Positions 12,044-22,849 of a DNA stretch of 64,000 bases are shown piece by piece. The translations under genes and the position numbers were made by a program. Origin of the DNA: Stomoxys calcitrans (Eukaryota > Arthropoda > Insecta > Diptera > Muscidae); contig NC_081556.1 in NCBI RefSeq assembly GCF_963082655.1, positions 1,240,001 to 1,304,000 of the forward strand, read 5' to 3'. The notes below the pieces were generated by a model. The model was given only the letters and a program-made list of their open reading frames with translations. It was not told the DNA's origin and did no database searches. How positions within the stretch are numbered: the stretch's first letter is position 1; every line of letters starts with the position of its first letter.

Positions 12044-12479
12044 AATTGTTCATTAATGAGTGGATTCCATCTAACGATTATGTCACAGAGCAGTGATTTT
12101 GATAATTATAACGATTTGTAGAGGTTGTTCCTTTGTGAGTTTCTCCAGGATGAAATGGCAGAATATATAGCACACTTTTCAATTTCACAGATGACGTTTG
12201 GATACAATTATCAAACACTGGCGCCACTTCGAATAGCTTACCTTAGCTTTTCGATTCTATAAAAATTTATATTTTGTCTATGATGAAGGTTTCATTTCAT
12301 TCGGTTCCAGTAAAAGATGTTAATGGTGGTTTTAGTGATATTTTATCTAGGATGAAGTTTTCATTCCGTCCCAGTCAAAGAAGTTTTTAGTAATGTTCTT
12401 ATATTGAATTCTTCGGACTCTCTGGCAAAATGCTATAAAAAAACGTAAAAAACTTAATACAAACCCTTGACTATCTTCT

Positions 12480-13062
12480 GCTACCTCACATAACCCTTTT
12501 CAGGCCAGAAGAGCAACGAATGATAGATGTTCACAAAGAGGGGACTGTGAGCATTCTAAAGTTATGTAGCCTAGTCCAGACCTGAAGAGCTCTACCGCTT
12601 TGCTGTCACTGGGTAGAAGAGACCTCTCAGTCATTGTGTCCGTTATGGAAGGTCACTGTTTAATCGGAAATCATGCTGATAGACTGAAGGTTGCCAGCAA
12701 CGACTTTTGCAGAAGCTGTGAGGACATAGAAGAAGAAGAGAACACTTTCTGTGCGTATTTCCCGCTCTTGCAGTCAGATGGAGTTCCACTTTAGGTTCTC
12801 ATTTCTTTAAATACCTGTTTGATTTAGCGGATGTGAATGTTCGCAAGTTGTTGGGTTATTTAAAGCGATATGAATGGTTCAACGGTAGGAACTAGAAGGC
12901 ATCTTCCTTCTTCTGTTCCTGTGGTATCACAGTGGACGAAAACCAGTGAGTCTGGTAGGAACTAGAATGCATCTTCCTTTCTTCTGTTCCTTTGGTATCA
13001 CAATTGACAAAAAAGTCTAAGTGAGTCTGATTGCAGACTACCACTTAAACCTAACCTAGCCT
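12480..13062 (+). mobile_element. LINE family A 3' end
   Basis: Plus-strand counterpart of the 6.4 and 15.9 kb remnants. The frame at 12600-12794 contains GHCLIGNHADRLKVAS and DFCRSCEDIEEEE, a CCHC-like tail downstream of RNase H. The 3' non-coding part ends in CACTTAAACCTAACCTAGCC near 13062. Within it, a 70-bp segment starting GGTAGGAACTAGAA is tandemly duplicated (12884-12953 and 12954-13023). Confidence 0.75.
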
Positions 13063-13069
13063 TACCCTT

Positions 13070-14586
13070 TTCGAATGGCTTGTAATTATGATCCAATGAC
13101 AATTATTCTCAGCCTGCCTTAAAACTTCAAGGAAAAGTTGAAATGATTTATTTCACCTGTTCTGTTTGGCTTTATGCCTCCTCCATTTTTTTGTACAATT
13201 TAATTTCTTCTTCCGCAATAGTTCCACTGATGATGGTGATTCAAATTGACGAATATGTGCAAAATCCCCCTACTCTTTCTTCAAAGGAAATTGTCAAAAC
13301 TGACTATACTCGTAGGGAGAAAGAAAAAAAGTCATTTGACTCTGCTACTCGTAGTTATTTATATATGAATTTTTGGCACTCACACAATTCTTACCAGCTA
13401 TCGTGGCTTGATTTTTTCCGCTATGAATTTGCGATTTCGTGCTTCCTTAAAAACATCGCCCCCCCTGTAACCATACCATTGCAGCAGTATGTTTGCTTGG
13501 TTTTCGTTTGTCACCCAACCAAGCCACAGCACACCAAACCATTATTGTCATACATAACGTTTTCTTGTCGCATTACCTTCGCATACTATGCTGGTAATTC
13601 TTCTGGCAGAGTCCTTAATTTATTTTGCATATCCTGCGAGAGTCTATATGTCCGTCCGTCTGTCCGTGCATTCGTTTGTTTGTCTGTCTGTCTTTGTGTT
13701 CATGTATGGCTGTTTGAATGGCAGAAATAAACCATGAAGGAGGGGCATAAAGCATTGGATAAGACATATATGTGTGTCCTCCACTCCTTAACTTGGCTAA
13801 GAAACATCGTCTCTAGCCATAGGTATATGCAAGGAGTTTTTCTTTAGCAAACGGATATTATTAATACTCGTACGTTGAATGTGGATGCCGAGCAGTTCCT
13901 GTAGTGACTGCCAAACGAGGTCTTATTTTTAGTTGCGAATGATTGTGCAATGATTGTGTGTCCTGGCTTTGGTCCCATTTCTATATTTCCATTTCAAATG
14001 TATGCTTGATTGGAGAGGAAGAGAGAGAGAGAGAAGGGGAGATGGTAGGGGGATATATGGCAAAAATTTATTGAGTTTATTGAGCATATGAATCGCTGCA
14101 TGGGATGTATGTGAATAATGTTGGTTTTTACTCATCCTTCCACCACATTTCTTTTGTCACAAATCATCAAGTGAATCGAAAGAGAAAGCAAAAAGAAGAA
14201 GAAGCAGGAACAACAAAAACTGTCAATTTAAATCAATGTAGTCCAATCCCAAGGTTTTTTTTTTTTTGCTCTCCCCCTCTATAGTAGAAGCAAAGATTTA
14301 TGAAACGTTCATAACAAAATTAACCTAATGGAAGTAATCTACATATAAAGCTTTTGAGATCTTCGAAAAGCAATAAAAATTAAATTTAATATGTGTTAAA
14401 TATATGGGGACTCGGAAGAATATCAACATCAAATCATATGTTTGGGCTATGCTTAAAGTAGTAATGCTAGTTGCATGTCAAATTTTACCAAAAACTTTAG
14501 CCATTGTTTGTTCTCTCATACTAGAAATATTCCCTTTCTGCTTAGATTTCCTACCATTAAAACTCTTATTCATATTTCTCTTTCAG
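13070..14586. other. lov: End of intron 1, no gene seen
   Basis: Low-complexity AT-rich DNA. Visible are a (TGTC/CGTC)n patch at 13645-13695, a (GA)n run near 14020-14036 and a poly-T run at 14255-14270. The 195-codon open frame at 13143-13730 has no recognisable domain and is judged fortuitous. Confidence 0.5.
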
Positions 14587-14718
14587 TGTTTGGATTGGAT
14601 TCCCCATTGGGATTATTCCCTCCCGGCATTGATCCTGGTAAACTTTATAACCCGCTAATGGAGATGTCCGACCCCAGAGGATTACCCGGCGAAACTCCAC
14701 CATTTCTGAAAAAGAAAA
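14587..14718 (+). CDS. lov: jim lovell-like protein, coding exon 2 (132 nt)
   Basis: The acceptor TTTCAG ends at 14586 and the donor GTGAGT begins at 14719. The exon supplies the last two bases of codon 748, codons 749-791, and the first base of codon 792. It encodes FGLDSPLGLFPPGIDPGKLY, then NPLMEMSDPRGLPGETPPFLKKK. The segment matches my memory of Drosophila Lov between linker and psq domain. It is exactly 44 codons with phase-1 introns on both sides, so skipping it would keep the frame. Confidence 0.88.
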
Positions 14719-15897
14719 GTGAGTATATAAAGAGTAAATATAAACTAGAGACACATATAACTAGGCGAAAATTGGGGAAAATTGTAACAAGGCGCCTTGC
14801 ACTTGTCAAAACTTTCTAATTTCATACACAAAGGCATTGAATTCAAAAGGGAATTTTTCCCGAATCCCAAAACAAAACATAATGTTGAGCTTTAATTGCT
14901 CTGCCATATTCATTCATATATAAACTCGTTTAAAATGGGGATTTATGACGAAATGAAAGAAAAAAATTCTACAGTTTGATATACTTATCACATGCTTGTT
15001 ATCATGGCAATCACAATAAGCCTGTAGTAATTTTTTCATTCATTCATTGTGCCTTACATGATCATTGATCCATCTAAATGAGTTTGCTTTGTTAAAGCTG
15101 TCAATCATTCTTAGATAATTGAAAACAAAATCTAATGTGATTCACACTCGACTTTGTTACAGAAAGCGAGGCTAAGGCTTAAACTCCAAAGAGAAAGAAG
15201 AAATCCATTAAGTTTTCTTGAGGTTTTTCATACAAAATGGAATTATGATGTACAGGCTTTTATATGCCGGATATACAATTTGTGAGTGTATATGTGTGAA
15301 CAACATACATATACAGTAGCTTGAGAGATATGTGACTTTGGCAACAAATGATTTTTATGATTGACTTCCCAGCGATCAATTTGCTGAGACCCAATAAAAT
15401 GGAGTAGGAAAAACAAAAACCAACAAAAACTGCCACAATTTGATTTTTTTTGCTCTGCCCATGCTTTTTTGCTTTGACTATTGACGAGCGACTGACTATG
15501 GCACTGACTGGGCCATTTGGCTGATATGCATAGGTGCACATGCTCAATGAGCGCAAATGCAGGAAAACCACAAAATTGAATTTACCGCCTCACATGATTT
15601 CAAGCCATTCAATCCCTGACTCTGGCCCTGTTTTTTACTCTTTGACTTACAGTGGGTCTATCAGTCTGTCTGTCCGTTTTGTATTCAAATGCAATTGTTG
15701 CACTTATTGCATATTACAAAGTGTCGTCGTAAATGATTTCAATTGCTTCAAGGCATATGGAAGCTAAACAGAGCATAGGCATGATAGAATTTATTGTATT
15801 AAAGAAAAATCATGAAAATGATGAAATTCTGAAGTAAGGACTTGTAATTCAAGTAACTGAGATCAGAATCACAATTTTCAGAGATATCAAAGAGATT

Positions 15898-16690
15898 ATG
15901 GTTAGGTTAGGTTTAAGTGGCAATCTGCCATCATACTCACTTAGACGTTTTCATCCATTATGATGCCACAGGAACAGAAGAAGCTTTAAAAAGCCCAACA
16001 ACTCGCGTACGTTCACATCCGCTTAATCAGACAGGTTCTCAAAGAAATGAGAACCTAAAGTGGAACTCCATCTGACTGCCAGAGCGGGACACACACACAG
16101 AAGGTGTTCTATAGTCTCTTCTTCTTCGATGTCCTCCGCAGCTTTTGCAAAAGTCGTTGCTGGCAACCTTCAGTCTGTCAGCATGTTTTCCGATTAGACA
16201 CTGACCTGTCATAGCGGACACAATGACTGAGACGTCTGTTCTAGTCAGTGACAGCAATGCAGTAGACCTCTTCAAGTCTAAATTAGGCCACATACTTTTG
16301 GAATACTCATAGCCCCTCTCTGTGACCACTGGGCCTGGTCCTGAAAACTTAGCTTACATGTCGCAAGAAGCATACCCACAGATTCCAGTATGCCTGAAAT
16401 GTTTAGGGTAGTTCCTAGTCTCGCAAGCTCGTCCGCTTTACAATTCCCTTGGATATCTCTGTGGCCCAGCATCCAGAACAGGTAAATTTTGAACTGTTCA
16501 GCCATCTCTCTAAGAGATCTGCGTTCAGAAATACGTTCTCCAGGGATTGTAATGACTGCCTGGCTGTCTGAGAAGATATTTATGCCAATCGACGTAATGA
16601 CATTATATCTCAGCCATTCCATCACTTCCTTAATTGCAAGGATCTCCGCTTGATACAAAACCCCAAAGCCCACCTGGCCCAGGGATATCG
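15898..16690 (-). mobile_element. LINE family A RNase H and tail fragment
   Basis: Minus-strand frame 16278-16673 reads as RNase H (VLYQAEILAIKEVMEWL, INIFSDSQAVI, GHRDIQGNCKADELARLG). Frame 16039-16329 continues with TALLSLTRTDVSVI, GQCLIGKHADRLKVAS and a damaged CCHC-like tail. The 3' end is at GGTTAGGTTAGGTTTAAGTGG (about 15900). 5'-truncated and frameshifted. Confidence 0.8.
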
Positions 16691-17262
16691 CTTCTATCAG
16701 GTAGTGGTAGTGATATTAAATTCAACAAAGGGGCGACGTAAAGGATCATTGTCTGCATAGTTCGATGTATAATAACTTAATTGAAGCAGCAGATAGTTAC
16801 GGGATGGTCTAAAGGCAAGTTTGGCCCCATTCTTTAATGGAATGTTCATGGACAAATATGTATTTGCAATATTTGCCCAAGGAAAGTTCCTCTACGGATA
16901 AGCGGGGAGACCTCTCTCATATCGATGAATTATATGCTGTGTGGTTTGAGATTCAGACCGAAGTTAAAAGACGATTTTTTAAAATAGAGTTCGAACGGCG
17001 TGCCGCTAAGGGCAACCTCTATGTTAATAAGAGCGTCACATATTGTCGTTGGCACTGATGAGGATATAGGTTGGGTAGGGTTATAGTGGCAGTGGCATAA
17101 TCAGACTCACGCAATTTTTTTTTGCCCGTTGTGATATCAATGTAGCTTTAGTCCAAAACATCCAGTGGGACTTGAATCCGAATAACTAGCAGCTCAGTTA
17201 CCGGGCAGCTTTAGTGAGGATAGATTCGAACCAAAGCATTCAGTGTTATATTCTGCGAAGAC

Positions 17263-17490
17263 CCCCCGTAGCGCAGAGCTTAGCATAACCACCTATGACG
17301 TTGAACCCCTGAGTTCGAACTTGGCAAGATCATCAGAAACATTTTCAGCGGTGGTTATCCTCTCTCTAAATGCTGGCGACACTTGTGAGGTACTATGCCA
17401 TGCATAGAAGCCATGTAAGGTCCCTTATCGTTGAGATTAAAATTTGAATCGGACAGCACTCTTTGATAAGAAGTTGCCCCTGTTCTTTCA
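17263..17490 (+). mobile_element. tRNA-derived SINE
   Basis: The head resembles a tRNA promoter: an A-box-like GTAGCGCAGAGCTTAGC (about 17268-17284) and a B-box-like GAGTTCGAACTTGG (17311-17324). The body has CAGCGGTGGTTATCC, TGTGAGGTACTATGCCATG and ends GAAGTTGCCCCTGTTCTTT. The same body occurs at 26579-26828 and in pieces at 45.2 and 53.1 kb. It is a retroposon, not a functional tRNA gene. Confidence 0.8.
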
Positions 17491-19335
17491 CATTTCTATC
17501 AAAATTGAAAAAAATTTTCATTCAGGTCTAAAATATGTGAAAATAAATTACTCGTAAAATTTGCCGATCTAATCTTTCATGAAGGCATAATTCAGAAACA
17601 TAGTTGATGCTGGCTTTTTTTGTAAAACTTTATCATATTTCCTTATATTTGTCCATAAAATTTTGTGTTGGCCTTTGGTTTTTTTTCGTTCACCAAACGA
17701 CCACCAATTGCAATATGAGTCATATGCTCTGTAAAAAGCCTTGTAATAACTCCTAATGAATCCCCCATTGATTTGTGATCTATCTCTCTACCTCTTGTGG
17801 CCACCACATTTCACATTCCATTTTTTTTTTTCTGGTTCCTTCAATTTGTTCCAATTCCTTGCGAGACCATTGTCTCAAATCTCGCAAATAAAACAAAAAA
17901 GGGCACTTTATCAATGAGTGAAATCTTCCTGAATTTCTTGGTTTGCCCAATTCGAGTTCTACAGTAGAGATAAACATCTCTGCTATTCCCAAATGCTAGA
18001 ATGCAGACATAAAAACCACCAGAATATATTCGAAAAAGGGAAAGGAGGGCCAGGTAGGGGCTTGGGTAGAGTATTGGGCCAATAACGTTTTCCTGGGCCT
18101 TAGTTAGCCTACCACACATAGTGAATTTAAGTTGGTGTGGGTGTGATTAACTGATTTGTTCACATTTAAAACGTGATTTAAGATTTGCTACAAATATTTT
18201 CTTTGGCCAGGAGTTTGATTTCCTTTCGGGTAATCGCATTAAAGCTTCATATGCATATTGGCAAGGAAATCCAAAGCTGGCCCAAAAAAAAAGGAACAGG
18301 CGAGCGAGCAAGCACAACATATTTAAACAATTGAAATATGATATGAACAAATTTCTAAGAAATTGATGACAAGCTAAAAGAGACTAAAATAAGAGTCTTA
18401 AGAAGAAGGGGGGTAGGGAGTATTACTACTACTAGCACCACCACCCCCACCACAACTACTGCCATAGTTACTCCGAAAACGTGTTGACCTTTTGCTAGTT
18501 ACGGGGTCGTTTAACAAACCCAACAACGGTCATGAGCCACAGTACAGTCCATGGCCACATGATATTTCTTTTTGGGGTGTGTGTGTGTGTGTGTGTGTGT
18601 TTTTTTCCTGAGTGTATTTCAGCATCCTTATACACTCACACCCATTTGTGTATGTCGCTACATATGTGGCAGAGTGTGTGTTTTGTGGTGTAGATCATCT
18701 GGTTCGTTTTGTCTAAAAGATCACATATTGCATTGTTGAGTTGTTATTGCTGTTGCTGTGTTTGGCAACAACCTGTGGCAATAAGATTTGCTAGCGATAA
18801 CATCTTTGCAGCCAAGCTTGCAGCTTTAACCACCATCAGCATCACCACTCTCAATTGAGATCTTCGGTATTTTGGCTGGATTTTTATTGAAGTTGAGGGA
18901 CTTTTTTGCTGTTGCTTTTGCCAAACAAAAGACTGGCTGTGTTGTGGGGATCTTGTGGCTGCTGCCGCCTTCAAAGTTGATGTTGATGATGGCTTGGCGG
19001 GAATATGTGGTGCATAATTTGCATATGGAACCACCACATTGCGATCGCTGATAATGCTCAACGTACTAATCTATGTTGCCTTAACTCCACAGGGTGTGGG
19101 TGATGAAGTTTTTTCCGTTCTTTTTTTTAGGGGGGATTTACTGCCTTTGTTTGTTTGCCAGTTGGTTTTTATGTGTGCCATTAAGTGCAATTGGAGTTTG
19201 TTTTGCCGGGTGGCATAAAGAGACACACTCACACACACACTCACACATAGACCAAAAAAAATTAAAACATTAGTGCTTGAGATAATCTTTTATTAATATT
19301 TTTGTTTTTTTTTTCTTTTTCTCATTGTTTTGCAG
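17491..19335. other. lov: Remainder of intron 2, no gene seen
   Basis: AT-rich and simple sequence. A (TG)12-type microsatellite lies at 18578-18601. The short open frames have no recognisable domain. Confidence 0.5.
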
Positions 19336-20090
19336 TGCCTCGTCCCAAAGGTCAGCACTCAGCTCCTCGGGGTGGCCCACCCCGTTCGTGGACGAATGCA
19401 GAGCTAACCGAGGCTTTGCAGCATGTTTGGAACAAGAAAATGACCACCTCCCAGGCATCCCGCATCTTTGGCATACCCTACAACTCCTTGCTGATGTATG
19501 TGCGTGGTAAATATGGCAAAAGTCTGAAGCTGGAGCAGCTGCGCAAAGACTGCATAAGTGGACCACCTTTGGAGTTGCTGCAAATGGGCGTCAATTCCTC
19601 CTCGTCGAATTCAAGTAGCAAGAATTCGGGAGAGACCAGAGAACAGAAGGAGGCACGCAAGGAGGCCCAACGCAACAACTCGGCGGGAGCAAATGACATG
19701 GACATGGTGTGTGGACCCATGACTGGCTCTGGGCCCCGCAGCTCCAGCTCAGAGCCGGATTTGCTGGGGGGACCCAACGCCCTCTTCAATCCCTTCAACC
19801 CCCAAGGCTTTTATCCAGACTTTCCGGGCGGTTTCCCCGGCCTACCCTTGAGCATGCTAAATCTATTGCCCCCCTCGGAAAGACAACATGCTGCGGCTGC
19901 CGCTGCGGCCATGCATCATTCCATGGTCATGGATGAAGATTGCAAATCGGATCGCTCCAAACAGTCCTCCTCCATGGACGATGAGTTCTCCATTAGTCGA
20001 GAGGAGAGACTGCGTCACAATGAACTCATGCAAGCCGCCAACACCTCCGCCTCCTCACTCTCCCAGCAAAATGGGGCGGTGCAAGATTGA
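19336..20090 (+). CDS. lov: jim lovell-like protein, coding exon 3 (psq domain) to TGA
   Basis: Encodes the rest of codon 792 (A|TG, Met) to residue 1042, then TGA at 20088-20090. It opens PRPKGQHSAPRGGPPRSW. The pipsqueak helix-turn-helix domain spans about residues 809-853, with SWTNAELTEALQHVWNKKM, TTSQASRIFGIPYNSLLMYV and RGKYGKSLKLEQLRK; this domain binds DNA. A Ser-rich stretch, an acidic/Ser-rich segment with MDDEFSISREERLR and a Gln/Ala-rich end follow. The psq block is intact, with no frameshift. The total of 1042 residues is close to the length I remember for Drosophila Lov (about 1046, from memory, unchecked). The frame remains open after the TGA; see the next entry. Confidence 0.88.
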
Positions 20091-20468
20091 AATTTGTGGC
20101 GGGATTGGGCTAATAACCCATTGCTATTCCCGCCGCCCGAGAATAATGGTTTTGACCTAGCCACACATAGCCAGTCCCAACTACCGCCTCCAGCAGCTCC
20201 ACCACCACCACCAACGGCCAATCATCACTCGGAGCTGCTTGGTGGGGGAGAGGAGGATAAGGACCACTTTCGTCCACACATCTTCAAGGAATTCAATCAG
20301 AATTTGTACATGGCCCGCAAGAAGCTGCGACGTTATCGCAAAAAACACTTGAAGCTGCACGATGTGAGTGCCAGCCAGCATGAGGAGACTTTCGCAAGAG
20401 GCCATGTGGATAGTTTTATGGGAATGCAGCCGCCATTGAATGCAGCCCCAGCAGTGGTGAGGACTTAA
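20091..20468 (+). CDS. lov: In-frame open extension after the TGA of lov (candidate readthrough)
   Basis: Directly after TGA 20088-20090 the same frame continues 125 codons to TAA 20466-20468. It reads NLWRDWANNPLLFPPPENNG, a Pro/Ala run, then HFRPHIFKEFNQN, LYMARKKLRRYRKKHLKLH and a short tail with DSFMGMQPP. The composition is coding-like: codon usage resembles the upstream exon, and a basic K/R-rich helix-like segment stands out against the AT-rich UTR that begins just after 20468. If the TGA were decoded, the product would have 1168 residues and a second basic segment. Alternatives are a sense codon mutated to a stop in this lineage or allele, an assembly error, or splicing around the stop. 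The base after the TGA is A, not the C typical of known leaky fly stops. Confidence 0.6.
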   Translation, partial: NLWRDWANNPLLFPPPENNGFDLATHSQSQLPPPAAPPPPPTANHHSELLGGGEEDKDHFRPHIFKEFNQNLYMARKKLRRYRKKHLKLHDVSASQHEETFARGHVDSFMGMQPPLNAAPAVVRT

Positions 20469-22610
20469 GACAGGTGTCACCAAATAACCAATTTAGCAAA
20501 AATCAACAACAACAATAACTGTGACTTAATGTGTAATTAATTTGCAATATTTTTAACCCTCCCCCCTCTTCCCCTCTTTCCACTTAAATGTAAATTTTAG
20601 TAGTGTTTTTTTTTTAAATAAGAATGCGGCATACGCCACACCACAAGCAAAGACAAATAATATTTATGTATGTATGTATGTGTAAAATTATATTTTCTTC
20701 CATTTTCGAGCAACGATATTCTTAAATTTTTACTGTTTTTTATTTCAAAAAAAATTATTTTTGTTTTTTTGGTGCTTTTAGTTCCTATAAACTCTAATGC
20801 ACGCTACTGCCTATGTATGTGTGCAAGTGTCGAAAATTAGTTTTTGTGTAATTTTATATTTCCCCCCCCCACCACCACCACCAACAAGCAGGCTTACAAA
20901 GTCCACGTTGAGTGATTTTAAGTTTAGTTTTTTATATAAATTAAAATGCTTTATTATGTTACAAAAACAAAAAGTTGTGTTTTCCATGCAAATCAAAAGA
21001 AAGAGAGACAAAACGAAAACAATTGAAATCAACTGTAAATAGAGTATACCGAAATAGATTTAAGCAGCGCTGACTTTGAGGACAGGAAAAGCCCCCTGTA
21101 CTTGCTCTTCGAGGATCCTCAAAAGAAGGCAAACTCATAATTCATAGTATTATGACGGTACCAAATCTCAAAAATCCTTCCCCTCCCATAACAAATACTC
21201 AAACATCCAGCTGTGGGGGCAAGGGAGAGGTTTGAAGAACTCTCCCCTCCCCCTATCGAAGGAAATTATTCTTCAAACCCTTAAAAAAAACAACAAAACC
21301 ACAAACGTAAGCAAGTAGTAAGAATTGTATTAATTTAGTCTAATCTGTAGTGAATAGAGCAAAACCTAAATAAAATCTAAGACATTTCTTCACTAGAACA
21401 CCTACAAACATCAACTCACCACTACCACTACCACCATCACTATCACCATCACATTGTAAATAAATACATGAAAGCATAAAACAATTTTAAAACACAAACA
21501 AACAATTTGTTTTCATTTTCAATCTTTTTCTTCGCAATTATAAAAAAAAGGATTCAAAATTATAGAACCACAAAAAAAAGGGACATAATACTCGCTTGAC
21601 AGTCGAAAAGGCATAAAAGAAAGCTAAACAGAGGCAGAACATTTTTACAAAACTCAATATAGACAAGGGGAGTAATTGAACCCCTCAGCAATTTTAGGGG
21701 GAAAGCCCCTCAAAAACAATTCATCAAATATGGTATACGCTCAAGAAAAACGCCACATATATATACAGTGACATACATTCCAATGAAATCCCTTCATGTA
21801 CAAATCAGAATAATAACAACAAAGAAAAAGAAAAAATAAAGAAAATATTTATTAACAATTACCTTAAACAAATAAGTGAACCACTCTGAATTTATTAGGC
21901 ATAAAACAAGAAATAGAAAAATACCCCTTCTGTCATTCTCCCTCCTTGCCCACTCTAGCCACCCAAAAACCAAAAAAAACATATCCTTGCCACTAAGGAT
22001 ATATCCCATTTCATTACCCCTTCTTACCTCCCCAATACCAAACTACAAAAACAGGGTAAATCAGCAACAAACAAAACGAACAAAAACATATAGAAATTTT
22101 TTTAATAAAGAAAAAATTATACATTCCAGACATGGAGAGATACATGGAGATATACTAGAAAAACAATATTCCCCAAAATTGTATTTTATAAAATAGCAAA
22201 CAAAACAAGAGAATACCAAAAAATTCTGAAAAAGCATAAACTTACCCCACTATGAAATTTTCTTCATTTCTGTAAAATACAAAAAAAAAAGAAGAGAAAA
22301 AATACATTAATTGATAATATAATTGTTAATTAGTTTAAAACGGTTTACATAGGTGATAATTTATTAAAGAGATGAGATGAGACGACATGAAACAGTGACA
22401 GCAGGCAGCGAAGACACAGTGAAAATAGTATTAAATTCATAAAAAAAAACAAAATTCACTAAAACAAAAAAAAATTAATAATAAAAAATAAACGAAAAAC
22501 AAAACCCAAAACTCAAATAAAAACAAACACCACAAATATTGTAAAATTTCAGAATATCAAAAATAAACATTGAAATACAAAATATTTAAAACACAAAAGC
22601 TAAAAGAGTT
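20469..22610 (+). other. lov: Probable 3'UTR and polyadenylation region of lov
   Basis: AT-rich, non-coding, with poly-C/CCA tract at 20862-20883. Two sequences match the Pumilio recognition element TGTANATA: 21034-21041 and 21455-21462. AATAAA signals include 21369-21374 and several between 21.8 and 22.6 kb, so the 3' end could lie anywhere from about 21.4 to 22.6 kb. No repeats interrupt it. Extent inferred. Confidence 0.5.
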
Positions 22611-22849
22611 TTATTACAGTTTGCATCTATTACATCCCGGTGGTCCGCTTTGCTAGGCCCGATTTTTCAATAATCTTCCGGTCACCCAAAATTAATAGTC
22701 AAAGTGCACTTCCACATGTCGATTTTTTGTCAATACTGCGCTTATGTTTGTCAAATTGCTTAATTTTAGCAGACCCCGTTCGCTGTTGGAGAAGATAAGC
22801 TATTTCGTACTATTTTGAACTTTTTGGTAACAAAATGTAAAATTTACCT

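Larger units (their letters stand above)
5409..14586 (+). other. lov: Intron 1 of the lov-like gene (9178 bp)
   Basis: Bounded by GTGAGT (5409) and CATATTTCTCTTTCAG (ending 14586). The intron interrupts codon 748 after its first base (A|TG). It holds LINE and mariner remnants at 6.4-13.1 kb. The flanks 5409-6400 and 13.1-14.58 kb are AT-rich, simple-sequence DNA with (GTT)n at about 5938-5960 and (GA)n near 14020, and no supported exon. Confidence 0.8.
14719..19335 (+). other. lov: Intron 2 of the lov-like gene (4617 bp)
   Basis: Bounded by GTGAGT (14719) and TTCTCATTGTTTTGCAG (ending 19335), again phase 1 within an A|TG codon. It carries a LINE fragment at 15.9-16.7 kb, a SINE at 17.3 kb, a (TG)n run at 18578-18601, and otherwise AT-rich DNA without a supported exon. 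Confidence 0.8.

Noticed and set aside
13143..13730. 195-codon + strand open frame in intron 1
   Set aside because: No domain, and its end is a simple TGTC/CGTC tract. Composition is that of AT-rich intron; no splice or start context supports it.
17263..17330. Possible tRNA gene
   Set aside because: It has A- and B-box-like sequence but no cloverleaf, and is followed by a body shared with other copies; it is a SINE.
19336..20090. Assignment to bab1/bab2 or pipsqueak
   Set aside because: The psq domain alone would fit, but the BTB sequence, the PEHTPTPAASPDDFGMLD segment and the FGLDSPLGLFPPGIDPGKLY exon fit jim lovell better from memory; a family alignment would settle it.
20181..20483. 100-codon minus-strand frame opposite the lov extension
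   Set aside because: It is the mirror of the Pro/Ala-rich coding strand (poly-Trp over CCACCACCA); the + strand frame continues the gene.
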